Shown: in pieces, positions 1 through 6,463 of the stretch | How positions within the stretch are numbered: position 1 is the first letter of the stretch | Layout of the letters: each line of letters starts with the position of its first letter | From: an uncultured Porphyromonadaceae bacterium | Lineage (GTDB): Bacteria; Bacteroidota; Bacteroidia; Bacteroidales; Muribaculaceae | Length of the DNA: 15,099 nt | Assembly (NCBI GenBank): GCA_905198125.1 | Contig: CAJKBH010000053.1 | Span: 1-15,099, forward strand | Reading direction: 5' to 3' | Program-made: the position numbers and the translations under genes | Notes under the pieces: model-generated | The model's database searches: none | What the model was told of the DNA's origin: nothing | What the model saw: only the letters and a program-made list of their open reading frames with translations

Positions 1-87
1 ACATCCGGCAATCACGGCACTCCATATAAAAATTTTGTCCCGGGTAGGGGGAGCATAGCTCCTCAAGCGCTGGGGCGTTTCCTTCAT
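1..87 (-). CDS. N-terminal fragment of an unknown protein, cut by the window edge
   Basis: An open frame begins with ATG at 87 and runs without a stop to position 1, giving 29 codons. The peptide starts MKETPQRLRSYAPP, is basic, and then turns hydrophobic (KIFIWSAVIAG), which would fit the start of a membrane segment. It lies on the same strand as its neighbours, 84 bp downstream of the next gene. I do not recognise it, and no ribosome-binding site or promoter supports the start. It could be a chance open frame. Confidence 0.35.
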   Translation of the reverse strand, partial: MKETPQRLRSYAPPTRDKIFIWSAVIAGC

Positions 88-171
88 AAAAATAATAGTG
101 AGTTAAATATTCACGTCTTTATAGACAATTTTACCCACTATTTTGTTCACCACCCAATTATTAATATAAAA

Positions 172-708
172 TCAATCCCACCAACTTCGCATATAGTAAA
201 GCCGGAGTGTATGGTAGATATGCCATGCTTTTTCAACTCTCAGATGTGATTGCCATAGCGCGCCATCTTTACTATCTGTATATCTGGATAATTCTATATT
301 ACAAAAGCGCATGGCATTTTTGTAATTCACATAAACCGGAATAGTATAGTATGATTCAGGATCGTCTTCAAGTTCATACAAATCCTCCTTATTTTTACTT
401 TTTACAAAGTTAAAAGGTTTGCCGACACGTTCGCAACATCCGTCCTCTTCTATGATGTCCAACAACCGTAATGCAAGATTGAGGCGTTCAATATCTCGCT
501 CGGCGTATAGATGATTATGGTAATGTGCTATAGAATCGCGCACTCGGCTTATCTGGTGCCGTTCAACAGCGAGAATACTTGAATAATCAAAGTCATAGAT
601 GCGACGCAATATGTTGAAATAAGAAAACCATCTTCCGATATTCTCCCAAAATCTGCGTACGCTAATATCTTTGGCACGATAGTATAGCCGTATGATTTTA
701 TTCTTCAT
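172..708 (-). CDS. Hypothetical protein of phage or mobile-element type
   Basis: The gene encodes 178 residues beginning MKNKIIRLYYRAKD, with a basic, aromatic-rich N-terminus (about residues 1-40) that includes several Trp, Tyr and Phe. The middle (about 60-130) is acidic and probably mostly helical. The C-terminus ends YYMRSWWD. No signal peptide, transmembrane helix or catalytic motif is visible. From memory, small proteins with this kind of tail and a YDFDYSSIL-like segment occur in Bacteroides phages and crAss-like phages, but I cannot confirm homology here. No TAnnTTTG promoter element is visible just upstream, so it may be read from the toxin-antitoxin operon further right. Function unknown; the location supports mobile-element cargo. 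Confidence 0.7.
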   Translation of the reverse strand: MKNKIIRLYYRAKDISVRRFWENIGRWFSYFNILRRIYDFDYSSILAVERHQISRVRDSIAHYHNHLYAERDIERLNLALRLLDIIEEDGCCERVGKPFNFVKSKNKEDLYELEDDPESYYTIPVYVNYKNAMRFCNIELSRYTDSKDGALWQSHLRVEKAWHIYHTLRLYYMRSWWD

Positions 709-775
709 GTTGTTATAGTTTAATGATTGCCAACAGAATGACTTTTACATCATCATTACGGCTATAGGACATTTG

Positions 776-1057
776 TCATCCTGCCAAAATGAGCATCATG
801 TCAATATTATCGACAAGGGTAAACGACATATTAATATAGGTTTTCTTCGTGCCGATACGCTCTGTAAGCTATTGTTGTGTCAGTTCGGTTTTGAGCAGTT
901 CTTCCTTGAGTGTTTCTGCCAGACAGAATACTGCTGCGTCTGCATCGACCTGCTCACGCTCAGGAGTCCCTTGTTCCCCATATTCTGTATCAAGAAGCTC
1001 GTCGAAAGTAGTACAATGCATTATCTTGCCATCGTGATTAGATGTCTTGCTTTTCAT
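776..1057 (-). pseudogene. Chimeric HigA-type antitoxin pseudogene with an in-frame TAG
   Basis: From ATG at 1057 the frame reads MKSKTSNHDG and then CTTFDELLDTEYGEQGTPER, the usual N-terminus of one Bacteroidales XRE/HigA-type antitoxin family. It stops at TAG (871-869) just as the helix-turn-helix begins (ELTQQ-stop). Past the TAG the same frame continues LTERIGTKKTYIN, the expected next part of the HTH. It then switches to MSFTLVDNIDMML, which matches residues 25-37 of the neighbouring intact antitoxin (MSFALADKIDMIL), and ends at TGA 778-776. The gene therefore looks like a recombinant of two antitoxin genes, later inactivated. It begins 4 bp after the intact antitoxin stop, in the same operon. 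A shortened N-terminal product of 62 residues could still be made. Confidence 0.75.
795..834. repeat. Copy 1 of a 40-bp duplication (copy 2 at 1219-1258)
   Basis: Positions 795-834 match 1219-1258 at 36 of 40 bases with no gaps. Copy 2 lies inside the intact antitoxin gene. Copy 1 forms the 3' part of the neighbouring antitoxin pseudogene, on the same strand and in a reading frame that preserves the peptide. This indicates an old internal duplication or gene conversion. Confidence 0.8.
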
Positions 1058-1061
1058 CACA

Positions 1062-1325
1062 CTATATAGTTAAAAGTTTGACTCCAAGAGCATCTGAAAT
1101 CTTTGCAATCGTCCGCAAGGTGAAATTGTGTGTACCTCCAAGCCATCGAGAGACTTCTGCTTCGGTCTTGCCCATCTTTTTTGCCAACTGTTTCTGACTG
1201 ATATTCTTTTCCCGAAGAATCATGTCAATCTTATCGGCAAGGGCAAACGACATATCAAGTTCCATCTTGACATCGTTCTGAACGGTGGCAAGACATTCAT
1301 CAAATAGTTGGGCAGTCGTTTTCAT
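1062..1325 (-). CDS. XRE-family antitoxin (HigA-like)
   Basis: The gene encodes 87 residues. An N-terminal stretch (about 1-40, MKTTAQLFDECLATVQNDVK) is followed by a canonical XRE helix-turn-helix at about 43-81 (SQKQLAKKMGKTEAEVSRWL, then FTLRTIAKISDALG). By family knowledge it should neutralise the toxin encoded just upstream and repress the shared promoter. Its ATG overlaps the toxin stop by 4 bp (ATGA at 1325-1322), so the two are translationally coupled. The order is toxin first, as in higBA modules. A possible operator is the inverted repeat at 1837-1856. Part of this gene (1219-1258) is duplicated in the pseudogene immediately downstream. Confidence 0.85.
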   Translation of the reverse strand: MKTTAQLFDECLATVQNDVKMELDMSFALADKIDMILREKNISQKQLAKKMGKTEAEVSRWLGGTHNFTLRTIAKISDALGVKLLTI

Positions 1326-1801
1326 AACTCAAATGTTTTATCGGTTATTCCATTCAGGACTGTTTCCTCGACAATGATGGATCCTTCTTTCTCAGCCGCT
1401 TTTAATAGCGCATCAAATTTCTGAAGATCCATGACATAACCATTGAGTTCCTGATTCTCATTGTATGTCTTCGTTTGCTTGATTCCTCCATTGCCAAGAA
1501 TCAATATTTTATCCGAAATTCTCAGGCAATATAACCTGAGTTTGCCTGAATCAATCGGGAGAGCGCATACTCGGTCTGCATATTTCCCCTCGGGTCGGAA
1601 ATATCGTTCCTGCACTCCGTTTTCCAGAATCTTTTGGAGGGCATACAGAATCAGCTGATAGTCACGCTGGAGTTTGCCGTTGTCCCTGAAGCGGTTAAGG
1701 AATTTAGCGAACTCCGACATATCACCATCCTCAAAGATGATGGTGTAGAGGCTTGCTGATTCGGAAGACCTCACAGGCTCGATTTTGGCTTTCTTGCTCA
1801 T
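1322..1801 (-). CDS. RelE/HigB-like toxin (Gp49-like family)
   Basis: The product is 159 residues from ATG at 1801. Key segments are ERYFRPEGKYADRVCALPID (about 65-84), LRLYCLRISDKILILGNGGI (about 88-107) and GYVMDLQKFDALL (about 121-133). This order is typical of Bacteroidales Gp49/RelE-type toxins, which in this superfamily usually cleave mRNA, often on the ribosome. The following gene, overlapping by 4 bp, is an XRE antitoxin, which supports the call. An upstream in-frame ATG at 1825 would add eight residues but lies beyond the -7 promoter element at 1812-1819, so 1801 is preferred. It sits beside a recombinase, where such modules often stabilise mobile elements. The toxin call rests on family resemblance; catalytic residues were not verified. 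Confidence 0.8.
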   Translation of the reverse strand: MSKKAKIEPVRSSESASLYTIIFEDGDMSEFAKFLNRFRDNGKLQRDYQLILYALQKILENGVQERYFRPEGKYADRVCALPIDSGKLRLYCLRISDKILILGNGGIKQTKTYNENQELNGYVMDLQKFDALLKAAEKEGSIIVEETVLNGITDKTFEL

Positions 1802-1811
1802 AATTCGTCTA

Positions 1812-1856
1812 CAAAGATATAACAAATTTCTGACACAATTAGCTTTTATGCTAATT
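1812..1856 (-). promoter_or_regulatory. Toxin-antitoxin promoter with a candidate operator
   Basis: On the minus strand TATCTTTG (1819-1812) matches the Bacteroidetes -7 consensus TAnnTTTG. It ends 10 bp before ATG 1801, predicting a nearly leaderless transcript. A TTG at 1838-1836 could serve as the -33, although the 16-bp spacing is shorter than the usual 19-21. A 7-bp perfect inverted repeat (AATTAGC, 1837-1843; GCTAATT, 1850-1856) overlaps the -33 region. It is a plausible binding site for the HTH antitoxin. Confidence 0.55.
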
Positions 1857-1861
1857 CTTTT

Positions 1862-2968
1862 TTATTTCAGTGAGATTGAATTAGCGGCATCGCGCTTTTT
1901 CTGATTCACGACCTCAGCATAGATTTGAGTCGTAGCCACGTTTTTATGCGTAAGCATCTTGCTGACGGTGTAGATGTCGGTGCCGTTGGTTATCAGCAAT
2001 GTAGCGTAGGTATGGCGGAGTCCATGGAAAGTGATTTTCTTCTTGATGCCGGCATCTTTGAGCCATTTCTTGAATGGCTCGCGGGTATGGGCGCGACTCA
2101 GCCCTCTGAATACCATGCCACGGCTAGGTTCTCCGCAATACGACAGAGCTTCATCGCTCAACGGTAATGTCGCTTGCGTCTTGGTCTTCTGGGTACGGAT
2201 GCGCATACAATACCCACCGTCGGGAGACAGCTCGATGTTCTCCCAACGCAGTTGCAGAATATCACTGATGCGGAGTCCGGTCATACAAGCGAAGAGGGAT
2301 GCACGTTTCAGCACATCCACTTTGCAGGGAGTGGCGGCAAGGCGTTTCACCTCCTCGATTTCGAGATAGTTGATTTTTGGTTCCTCCCAGTCGATGCGGT
2401 CAAGATAGTCGTTGACATTCTCGCGGAGCCATCCTTCTTTATGTGCCAGTTTCAGCAGGGCGCGGAATGTTGACCAATATCCGGCTGCTGAATTGCGGGA
2501 TATGATATTGCCGGACTGCTTCACACGTATTTTGAGAATATATGTGCGGAAGTCATTGCACAGCCCGATGGTTACGTCTTTCATGAGGCATCTGCCATTG
2601 CAGAAGTCCTTGAAATGCTTATACACGATTTCCCATTTCTGGTATTTCTCTTTGGTCTTGCTCTCGAAATATTCAAGAAAGTCAGCCTGCTTCTTGGTGC
2701 GGTCAAGAAAACCGAATTCCTCGTTGATGATTGCAAGCTCACGGGTTGCGCGGATGCCACGAGCCTTGAGCATGATTTCCTCATTGTAATCAAGCTCAAA
2801 CCGGTCTTTAGGATTGCCTATGAGATATAGACCGAGGAACTCCCGGCGCGACATCTTCTTGATGTGCGGATTCCATATAGGAGGGTAGTAGTCGAGATAG
2901 AGCGACAGTTTGCCGCTACGCAGTTTTTCTTTACGGAGAGTCACTTTGGTGATGGTTGCAGATTCCAT
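1862..2968 (-). CDS. Tyrosine recombinase / phage-type integrase
   Basis: The product is 368 residues with the domain order of Bacteroidales element integrases: an arm-site DNA-binding region (about 1-75), a SAM-like core-binding domain (about 90-190) and a C-terminal catalytic domain (about 205-360). The catalytic set is visible: Arg233 in TGLRISD, a Lys near 261-263, His315 and Arg318 in HGLRH, His341 in LTHKN and the nucleophile Tyr350 in QIYAEV. All are present, so the enzyme is probably active. It would cut and rejoin DNA at the element's attachment sites. It follows a multi-HTH gene that may act as excisionase or regulator, and the toxin-antitoxin pair lies just downstream. The nearest chromosomal gene on the right is mnmE. 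Confidence 0.92.
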   Translation of the reverse strand: MESATITKVTLRKEKLRSGKLSLYLDYYPPIWNPHIKKMSRREFLGLYLIGNPKDRFELDYNEEIMLKARGIRATRELAIINEEFGFLDRTKKQADFLEYFESKTKEKYQKWEIVYKHFKDFCNGRCLMKDVTIGLCNDFRTYILKIRVKQSGNIISRNSAAGYWSTFRALLKLAHKEGWLRENVNDYLDRIDWEEPKINYLEIEEVKRLAATPCKVDVLKRASLFACMTGLRISDILQLRWENIELSPDGGYCMRIRTQKTKTQATLPLSDEALSYCGEPSRGMVFRGLSRAHTREPFKKWLKDAGIKKKITFHGLRHTYATLLITNGTDIYTVSKMLTHKNVATTQIYAEVVNQKKRDAANSISLK

Positions 2969-2996
2969 ATTATTCTGTTTTTAGATTTATAATGTG

Positions 2997-3004
2997 CAAA
3001 GGTA
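2997..3004 (-). promoter_or_regulatory. -7 promoter element of the integrase gene
   Basis: TACCTTTG on the minus strand matches TAnnTTTG and lies 28 bp upstream of the integrase ATG (2968). No good TTTG lies at the expected -33 spacing. The stem-loop at 3018-3035 sits where the -33 region would be. Confidence 0.5.
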
Positions 3005-3017
3005 AAAGGTGGTTGTT

Positions 3018-3035
3018 CGGTGAGAAAAATCACCG
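3018..3035. other. Short inverted repeat between the HTH gene and the integrase
   Basis: CGGTGA (3018-3023) and TCACCG (3030-3035) form a 6-bp perfect stem with a 6-base A-rich loop (plus strand). It starts 2 bp before the HTH-gene stop and covers the integrase -33 region. It could be an operator or a weak terminator; it lacks a convincing T-tract. Confidence 0.35.
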
Positions 3036-3037
3036 GA

Positions 3038-3952
3038 TTATAACTCAATCTTGGGATTGAATAACTCAGCTAACTCTTTGGTGTTCAGTTTGATATACTT
3101 GCCACAGCGCAGCTTAGTTATCTTATAGGTTTTGACATAGTGATACAGCTGGTCTCGGGTCAGCGAGTATTTTTCCATAGCATCAGCTATCGAAATAAAC
3201 TCTATATCCTCGGCTGACTTGGCACCCTTTGCCACATCGAAGTGATATTTGGAGTAATATACTTTCGGACCCTCTTTGCGCTTCGGTATGCCAATTTTCG
3301 ATACCAGCGAATAGATTGCCGAGAGGGTCATGCCATACTTTTCCTGTATGTCCTCTACTGAATACCATTCCGTAATTTCAGGGTTCTCCTTTCTCGCCGA
3401 GAAAAGCCGGTCGATATGGCTCTTGCTGAAATAAGCCTTGCCGCGAAGAATAGTTTTCGGTACATTATTCTCAGCAACAACCTTGTAAATCCATGAATCC
3501 TTCACTCCATATTTCTCACGAATCTCGGCGCGAGTGTAAAACTCGGAGATGGACTTTCCTTTTTTCTCAGTGGCTTCTTCTTTCGGCTCTCTTTCCTTCG
3601 GTGAAAGAAAATCGAACATCGCCTGAATATCGGCTTTACTGATGAGCGTCTTTCGCTCGAATCTTACGACCTTGATTTTGCCGGCGCGGATATAGCGATA
3701 AATAGACATTCTACCGATGCCTAACAGCTCCGCCGCTTGCGTCGGTGTCAGGAAGTCTTTGTCTCGCCATTTATTGTTGGCGGCATTAGTGGCAGTTTCC
3801 TGATTTGATACTGCCATTTTTTTCTGACGGAATCGCTCCTTATAAGAGCGTTCCGAGCATCGCTTCGAGCAGAAGCGCGTGACTGTGGTCTGGGCGATAA
3901 ATTTCTTTCCGCACCATTCGCAGATTCTCTCAACTTTGATATTGCTACTCAT
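3038..3952 (-). CDS. DNA-binding protein with a Cys4 motif and four tandem excisionase-like HTH units
   Basis: The product is 304 residues starting at ATG 3952 (MSSNIKVERICEWCGKKF). An upstream ATG at 4105 would place the protein across the repeat array and terminator region and is less likely. Cys11, Cys14, Cys28 and Cys32 form a likely zinc-binding knuckle. Four units of similar pattern follow: about 67-114 (FLTPTQAAELLGIG), 138-185 (FYTRAEIREKYGVK), 196-243 (WYSVEDIQEKYGMT) and 252-298 (FISIADAMEKYSLT). Each has a short helix-turn-helix, an aromatic YRYI/IYKVV-type recognition helix, and a wing such as KTLISKADIQ. This is the HTH_17/MerR-like excisionase fold. Sitting next to the integrase, it is a candidate excision factor or element regulator. 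The decamer array just upstream is an obvious candidate target. The function is inferred. Confidence 0.85.
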   Translation of the reverse strand: MSSNIKVERICEWCGKKFIAQTTVTRFCSKRCSERSYKERFRQKKMAVSNQETATNAANNKWRDKDFLTPTQAAELLGIGRMSIYRYIRAGKIKVVRFERKTLISKADIQAMFDFLSPKEREPKEEATEKKGKSISEFYTRAEIREKYGVKDSWIYKVVAENNVPKTILRGKAYFSKSHIDRLFSARKENPEITEWYSVEDIQEKYGMTLSAIYSLVSKIGIPKRKEGPKVYYSKYHFDVAKGAKSAEDIEFISIADAMEKYSLTRDQLYHYVKTYKITKLRCGKYIKLNTKELAELFNPKIEL

Positions 3953-3969
3953 GTCATACGTGTTAATTT

Positions 3970-4019
3970 CGTTACTAATCGTATCATGGCGTATCACGAC
4001 GTATCGTGACGTACCACAT
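3970..4019. repeat. Five decamer repeats with an exact 10-bp period
   Basis: Reading the plus strand from 3970, consecutive decamers are CGTTACTAAT, CGTATCATGG, CGTATCACGA, CGTATCGTGA and CGTACCACAT. All start CGT, and three start CGTATC. One unit per helical turn would place every copy on the same face of DNA. The array includes a partial palindrome (CACGA-CGTA-TCGTG, 3996-4009). It lies 17 bp upstream of the start of the four-HTH gene. Confidence 0.75.
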
Positions 4020-4062
4020 TCTCCACCACCTTGCTGACGCCTGGGGTGAAATGAGTCGCTGT

Positions 4063-4083
4063 CGTACAAAATCCGTACAAAAT
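4063..4083. repeat. Two direct copies of CGTACAAAAT
   Basis: CGTACAAAAT occurs at 4063-4072 and again at 4074-4083, one base apart, so the period is 11 bp. The location, near the probable element end and upstream of the integrase cluster, makes these candidate arm-type recombinase sites or further binding sites for the multi-HTH protein. They share the CGTA core with the decamer array. Confidence 0.6.
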
Positions 4084-4090
4084 GGCGCAT

Positions 4091-4129
4091 AAAAACGCCT
4101 AACACTGACAGTTATCAGCATTAGGCGTT
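4091..4129 (-). terminator. Rho-independent terminator downstream of mnmE
   Basis: On the minus strand AACGCCTAA (4129-4121) pairs with TTAGGCGTT (4102-4094). An inner CTGA/TCAG stem (4118-4115 with 4108-4105) follows a 2x2 internal loop, with a 6-base apical loop. The stem runs into a T-tract (4095-4091). It lies about 75 bp after the mnmE stop and should end the nuclease-mnmE transcript, also separating it from the mobile-element genes. Confidence 0.75.
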
Positions 4130-4201
4130 CTTGTAAGAGTTAAGTTTTATCGTTCAGTAACAGTCAATTACCGCCAATATAAATCGTTGACAATCAGACG
4201 G

Positions 4202-5581
4202 TTACTTGCCGATGCAGAAGTGGGAGAAGATGGAGGTGAGGAGGTCGGCGGTGGTGACGGCGCCGGTGACGAGGCCGAGGTGGTGAAGGGCTTCGCGTAC
4301 GTCTTGGGCTACGAAGTCGGTGGGAATGCCGGTCTGAAGGCCGTCAATGACTCGTTGCAATGCTTCGGCTCCGGCAGTCAGGGCTTCGTAATGACGGGCG
4401 TTCGTTACAATCAGCTCGTTTTCGGGATTGTGCTCGGTTGTGGCCATGCTCACCAATGCGGATTTCAGCCCGTCAATCCCGGAACCTGTCCTGGCACTGA
4501 TGGTCAGCACGGGACAGCCGGCAGGCAACGCTTCGAGAATCTTATCTGTGACCGCGCTGCCGCTGAGATCCGATTTTGTAAGGATTACAAACCGTTTGCT
4601 TTCAGTTGAGGCTGTAATGGATGCAAGCTGGGCGTCAAGGGTTTGTGTGGGGTCTACCAGCCAGAGGGTGACGGCGGCGCGTTCTATGTGGTCTTTGGCG
4701 CGCTCGATGCCGATGCGCTCCACGGTGTCGGCGGTGTCGCGGAGGCCGGCGGTGTCGATAAACCGGAACAGTATGCCTCCGATTTCGCGTGTGTCTTCGA
4801 TTATATCGCGTGTGGTGCCGGGGATGTCGCTCACTATGGCCTTGTCGCTGTCAAGCAGACGGTTCAGTAACGTGGACTTGCCTACGTTTGGCGCGCCGGC
4901 TATGGCTACGGGGACGCCCTCCTTGAATGCGCGCCCTGATTTGTATGAAAGTGCAAGACGCTGCACAACCGCCAGCGTTTCCTTTGCGGAATTGATCAGT
5001 TGCGTGCGGTCGGCAAACTCCACGTCTTCTTCCGAGAAATCGAGTTCCAGTTCCAGCAATGATCCGAAGTGGATAAGCTGTTCGCGCAGTTCGTTGAGTT
5101 TGCGTGAGAATGCTCCGGACATTTGCGAGAGGGCGAGTCGGTGTGCGGCGCGCGATTCGGCGGCAATCAAATCGGCCACAGCTTCGGTCTGCGCCAGGTC
5201 CATGCGGCCGTTGGCGAAGGCGCGCTGCGAGAACTCGCCGGGTCCGGCGGGTTTGGCGCCACAGCGCATAAGCTGGTTCAGTGCCTCGCGCTGGATCCAG
5301 CGAGATCCGTGTACGGAAATCTCCACGGTGTCCTCGCCGGTAAACGAATTCGGGGCGCGGAACAAGGTGATGACGGCCTGGTCCAGCACCGAACCGTCTT
5401 CCTGCAATATATTGCCCAAATGCGCGGTATGCGACGTGCATTGTGCTAATGGTTTGCCGCGCCACATCTTCTGCACTATGTCGAAGGCTTCGCGACCAGA
5501 CACGCGGATCACGGCTATGCCGCTTTGCCCGGCGGGCGTGGCTATGGCGGCTATGGTGCGTTCGGAATCTGTATGCTGCAT
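4202..5581 (-). CDS. mnmE: tRNA uridine-5-carboxymethylaminomethyl(34) synthesis GTPase MnmE
   Basis: MnmE works with MnmG to add the (carboxy)methylaminomethyl group to wobble uridine 34 of certain tRNAs, in the cytoplasm. With the start at 5581 it has 459 residues, normal for the family. The N-terminal folate-binding domain begins TIAAIATPAGQSGIAVIRVS. The inserted G domain shows GAPNVGKS (229-236), GTTRD (255-259), DTAG (276-279) and TKSD (335-338). The C-terminus is the hallmark FCIGK with Cys456. An ATG at 5602 would add seven residues that overlap the end of the nuclease gene. The 5581 start leaves a 2-bp gap and matches the usual short lead before the first conserved block. The gene is probably co-transcribed from the nuclease promoter. 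Its 3' end faces the integrase cluster. Confidence 0.96.
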   Translation of the reverse strand: MQHTDSERTIAAIATPAGQSGIAVIRVSGREAFDIVQKMWRGKPLAQCTSHTAHLGNILQEDGSVLDQAVITLFRAPNSFTGEDTVEISVHGSRWIQREALNQLMRCGAKPAGPGEFSQRAFANGRMDLAQTEAVADLIAAESRAAHRLALSQMSGAFSRKLNELREQLIHFGSLLELELDFSEEDVEFADRTQLINSAKETLAVVQRLALSYKSGRAFKEGVPVAIAGAPNVGKSTLLNRLLDSDKAIVSDIPGTTRDIIEDTREIGGILFRFIDTAGLRDTADTVERIGIERAKDHIERAAVTLWLVDPTQTLDAQLASITASTESKRFVILTKSDLSGSAVTDKILEALPAGCPVLTISARTGSGIDGLKSALVSMATTEHNPENELIVTNARHYEALTAGAEALQRVIDGLQTGIPTDFVAQDVREALHHLGLVTGAVTTADLLTSIFSHFCIGK

Positions 5582-5583
5582 GA

Positions 5584-6426
5584 TCAGTTGCGTCTGTTCC
5601 AATCGCGGAATGATGATACGGCCTCAACCTTATTCTCGATGGAATCGGGGAGGTTGTAGAAGAAATCCAGTCCCGTCAGTTTCTCCACCTCGTCGACGGT
5701 GGTGACGTAGTTCTCCATGTTGCCGGGCGACGACATGTTGGGATAGACGAAGGCGATGCTGCGCGGCTCCTTGACGTACGGAGCCAGCAGCACTTTGTAG
5801 AATGCGCCCGGCACACGCACGCCGGCCTGTCCGATGCGCTTGGTGTCGGTCTTATCGTAGATGGGGCCGGACACGATCACGATGGCCGAGTCTCGCCTGG
5901 CCCAGTTGCGTTCCTTGTTTTCCAGCGTGTTCCAGGCGCCGCTGTTCAGCGAATGGTCCTGCGGACACATGTTGGACATGACGAAGCAGTCGTTCATAGC
6001 CTCGGGGCTCCATTTCTGGTCGGCGGCAGGGCATAGGTGACCGCGGTCGTAGCCAGAGCGTGCGTAGTCGCCGGTGGTAGGGCAGTTCTTGATATCCTCA
6101 TCCTGCCAGAAACTGTTGGAACGGGACGCCGGGCCGTCCGTTTCCGATCCGAGCAGCTCCCATGCCACCCATTCGGGCGTGCGGTTGTCGGGATTGAAGG
6201 CTAGCCGGAATCCGGTGTAATCCTTGCGGATGGCTTTGGACGACGAGCCGCGCACCAGGTCCAAGTCCCGGTTCGCGGCGTTATTATTCTGTGCTGCAGA
6301 GGGCCGGGCCTCTGCGACTGTTTCCTGTTTTTCCTCGCTTTGTTCCGCATTTTCGCGGCGGTTCATGCCTACGGCCATCACTATAGCCGCGGCGGCAACC
6401 AATGCTATGACTAAAAACTGTTTCAT
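5584..6426 (-). CDS. Exported DNA/RNA non-specific endonuclease (NUC1 family)
   Basis: The product is 280 residues from ATG 6426. A hydrophobic N-terminus (about 3-21, FLVIALVAAAAIVMAV) indicates export or membrane anchoring; no lipobox is evident. A Glu/Gln/Asn-rich linker (about 22-55) leads to the nuclease domain (about 65-265). The signature DRGH is at 127-130 with His130 as general base. NMCPQDHSLNSGAWNTLE (152-169) supplies the metal-binding Asn161 and Glu169. By family knowledge it is a Mg-dependent sugar-non-specific nuclease, here probably periplasmic or surface-exposed and used for nucleotide scavenging. An upstream ATG at 6462 lies inside the promoter, so 6426 is chosen. The stop is 2 bp before mnmE, so the two genes likely form an operon, although no functional link is obvious. 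Confidence 0.92.
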   Translation of the reverse strand: MKQFLVIALVAAAAIVMAVGMNRRENAEQSEEKQETVAEARPSAAQNNNAANRDLDLVRGSSSKAIRKDYTGFRLAFNPDNRTPEWVAWELLGSETDGPASRSNSFWQDEDIKNCPTTGDYARSGYDRGHLCPAADQKWSPEAMNDCFVMSNMCPQDHSLNSGAWNTLENKERNWARRDSAIVIVSGPIYDKTDTKRIGQAGVRVPGAFYKVLLAPYVKEPRSIAFVYPNMSSPGNMENYVTTVDEVEKLTGLDFFYNLPDSIENKVEAVSSFRDWNRRN

Positions 6427-6431
6427 CACCG

Positions 6432-6463
6432 CAAAGTTAGCGAGAAACGGCGAGATAAGCAAA
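6432..6463 (-). promoter_or_regulatory. Promoter of the nuclease-mnmE operon
   Basis: On the minus strand TTTG (6463-6460), a 20-bp spacer and TAACTTTG (6439-6432) match the Bacteroidetes -33/-7 consensus almost perfectly. The -7 element ends 5 bp before ATG 6426, so the transcript is nearly leaderless. The promoter begins immediately after the stop codon (6466-6464) of the pilus tip gene. Confidence 0.75.

Noticed and set aside
869..871. The TAG in the antitoxin pseudogene as a recoded sense codon
   Set aside because: Only one such TAG is seen, the downstream part is a chimeric, truncated HTH, and there is no sign of suppressor machinery. Decay is simpler.
3953..4105. Extension of the four-HTH protein upstream to ATG 4105
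   Set aside because: The added 51 residues would cover the decamer and CGTACAAAAT repeats and reach into the terminator hairpin, and they lack the conserved character of the rest.
4851..5627. A 258-codon minus-strand open frame overlapping mnmE in another frame
   Set aside because: It is rich in Arg and His, as expected of an out-of-frame reading of GC-rich sequence, and it overlaps clearly conserved MnmE residues.
4428..5705. A 425-codon open frame on the plus strand across mnmE
   Set aside because: It is antisense to the conserved MnmE frame, has a low-complexity Ser/Arg-rich translation, and arises from GC-rich codon bias. No promoter or known domain supports it.
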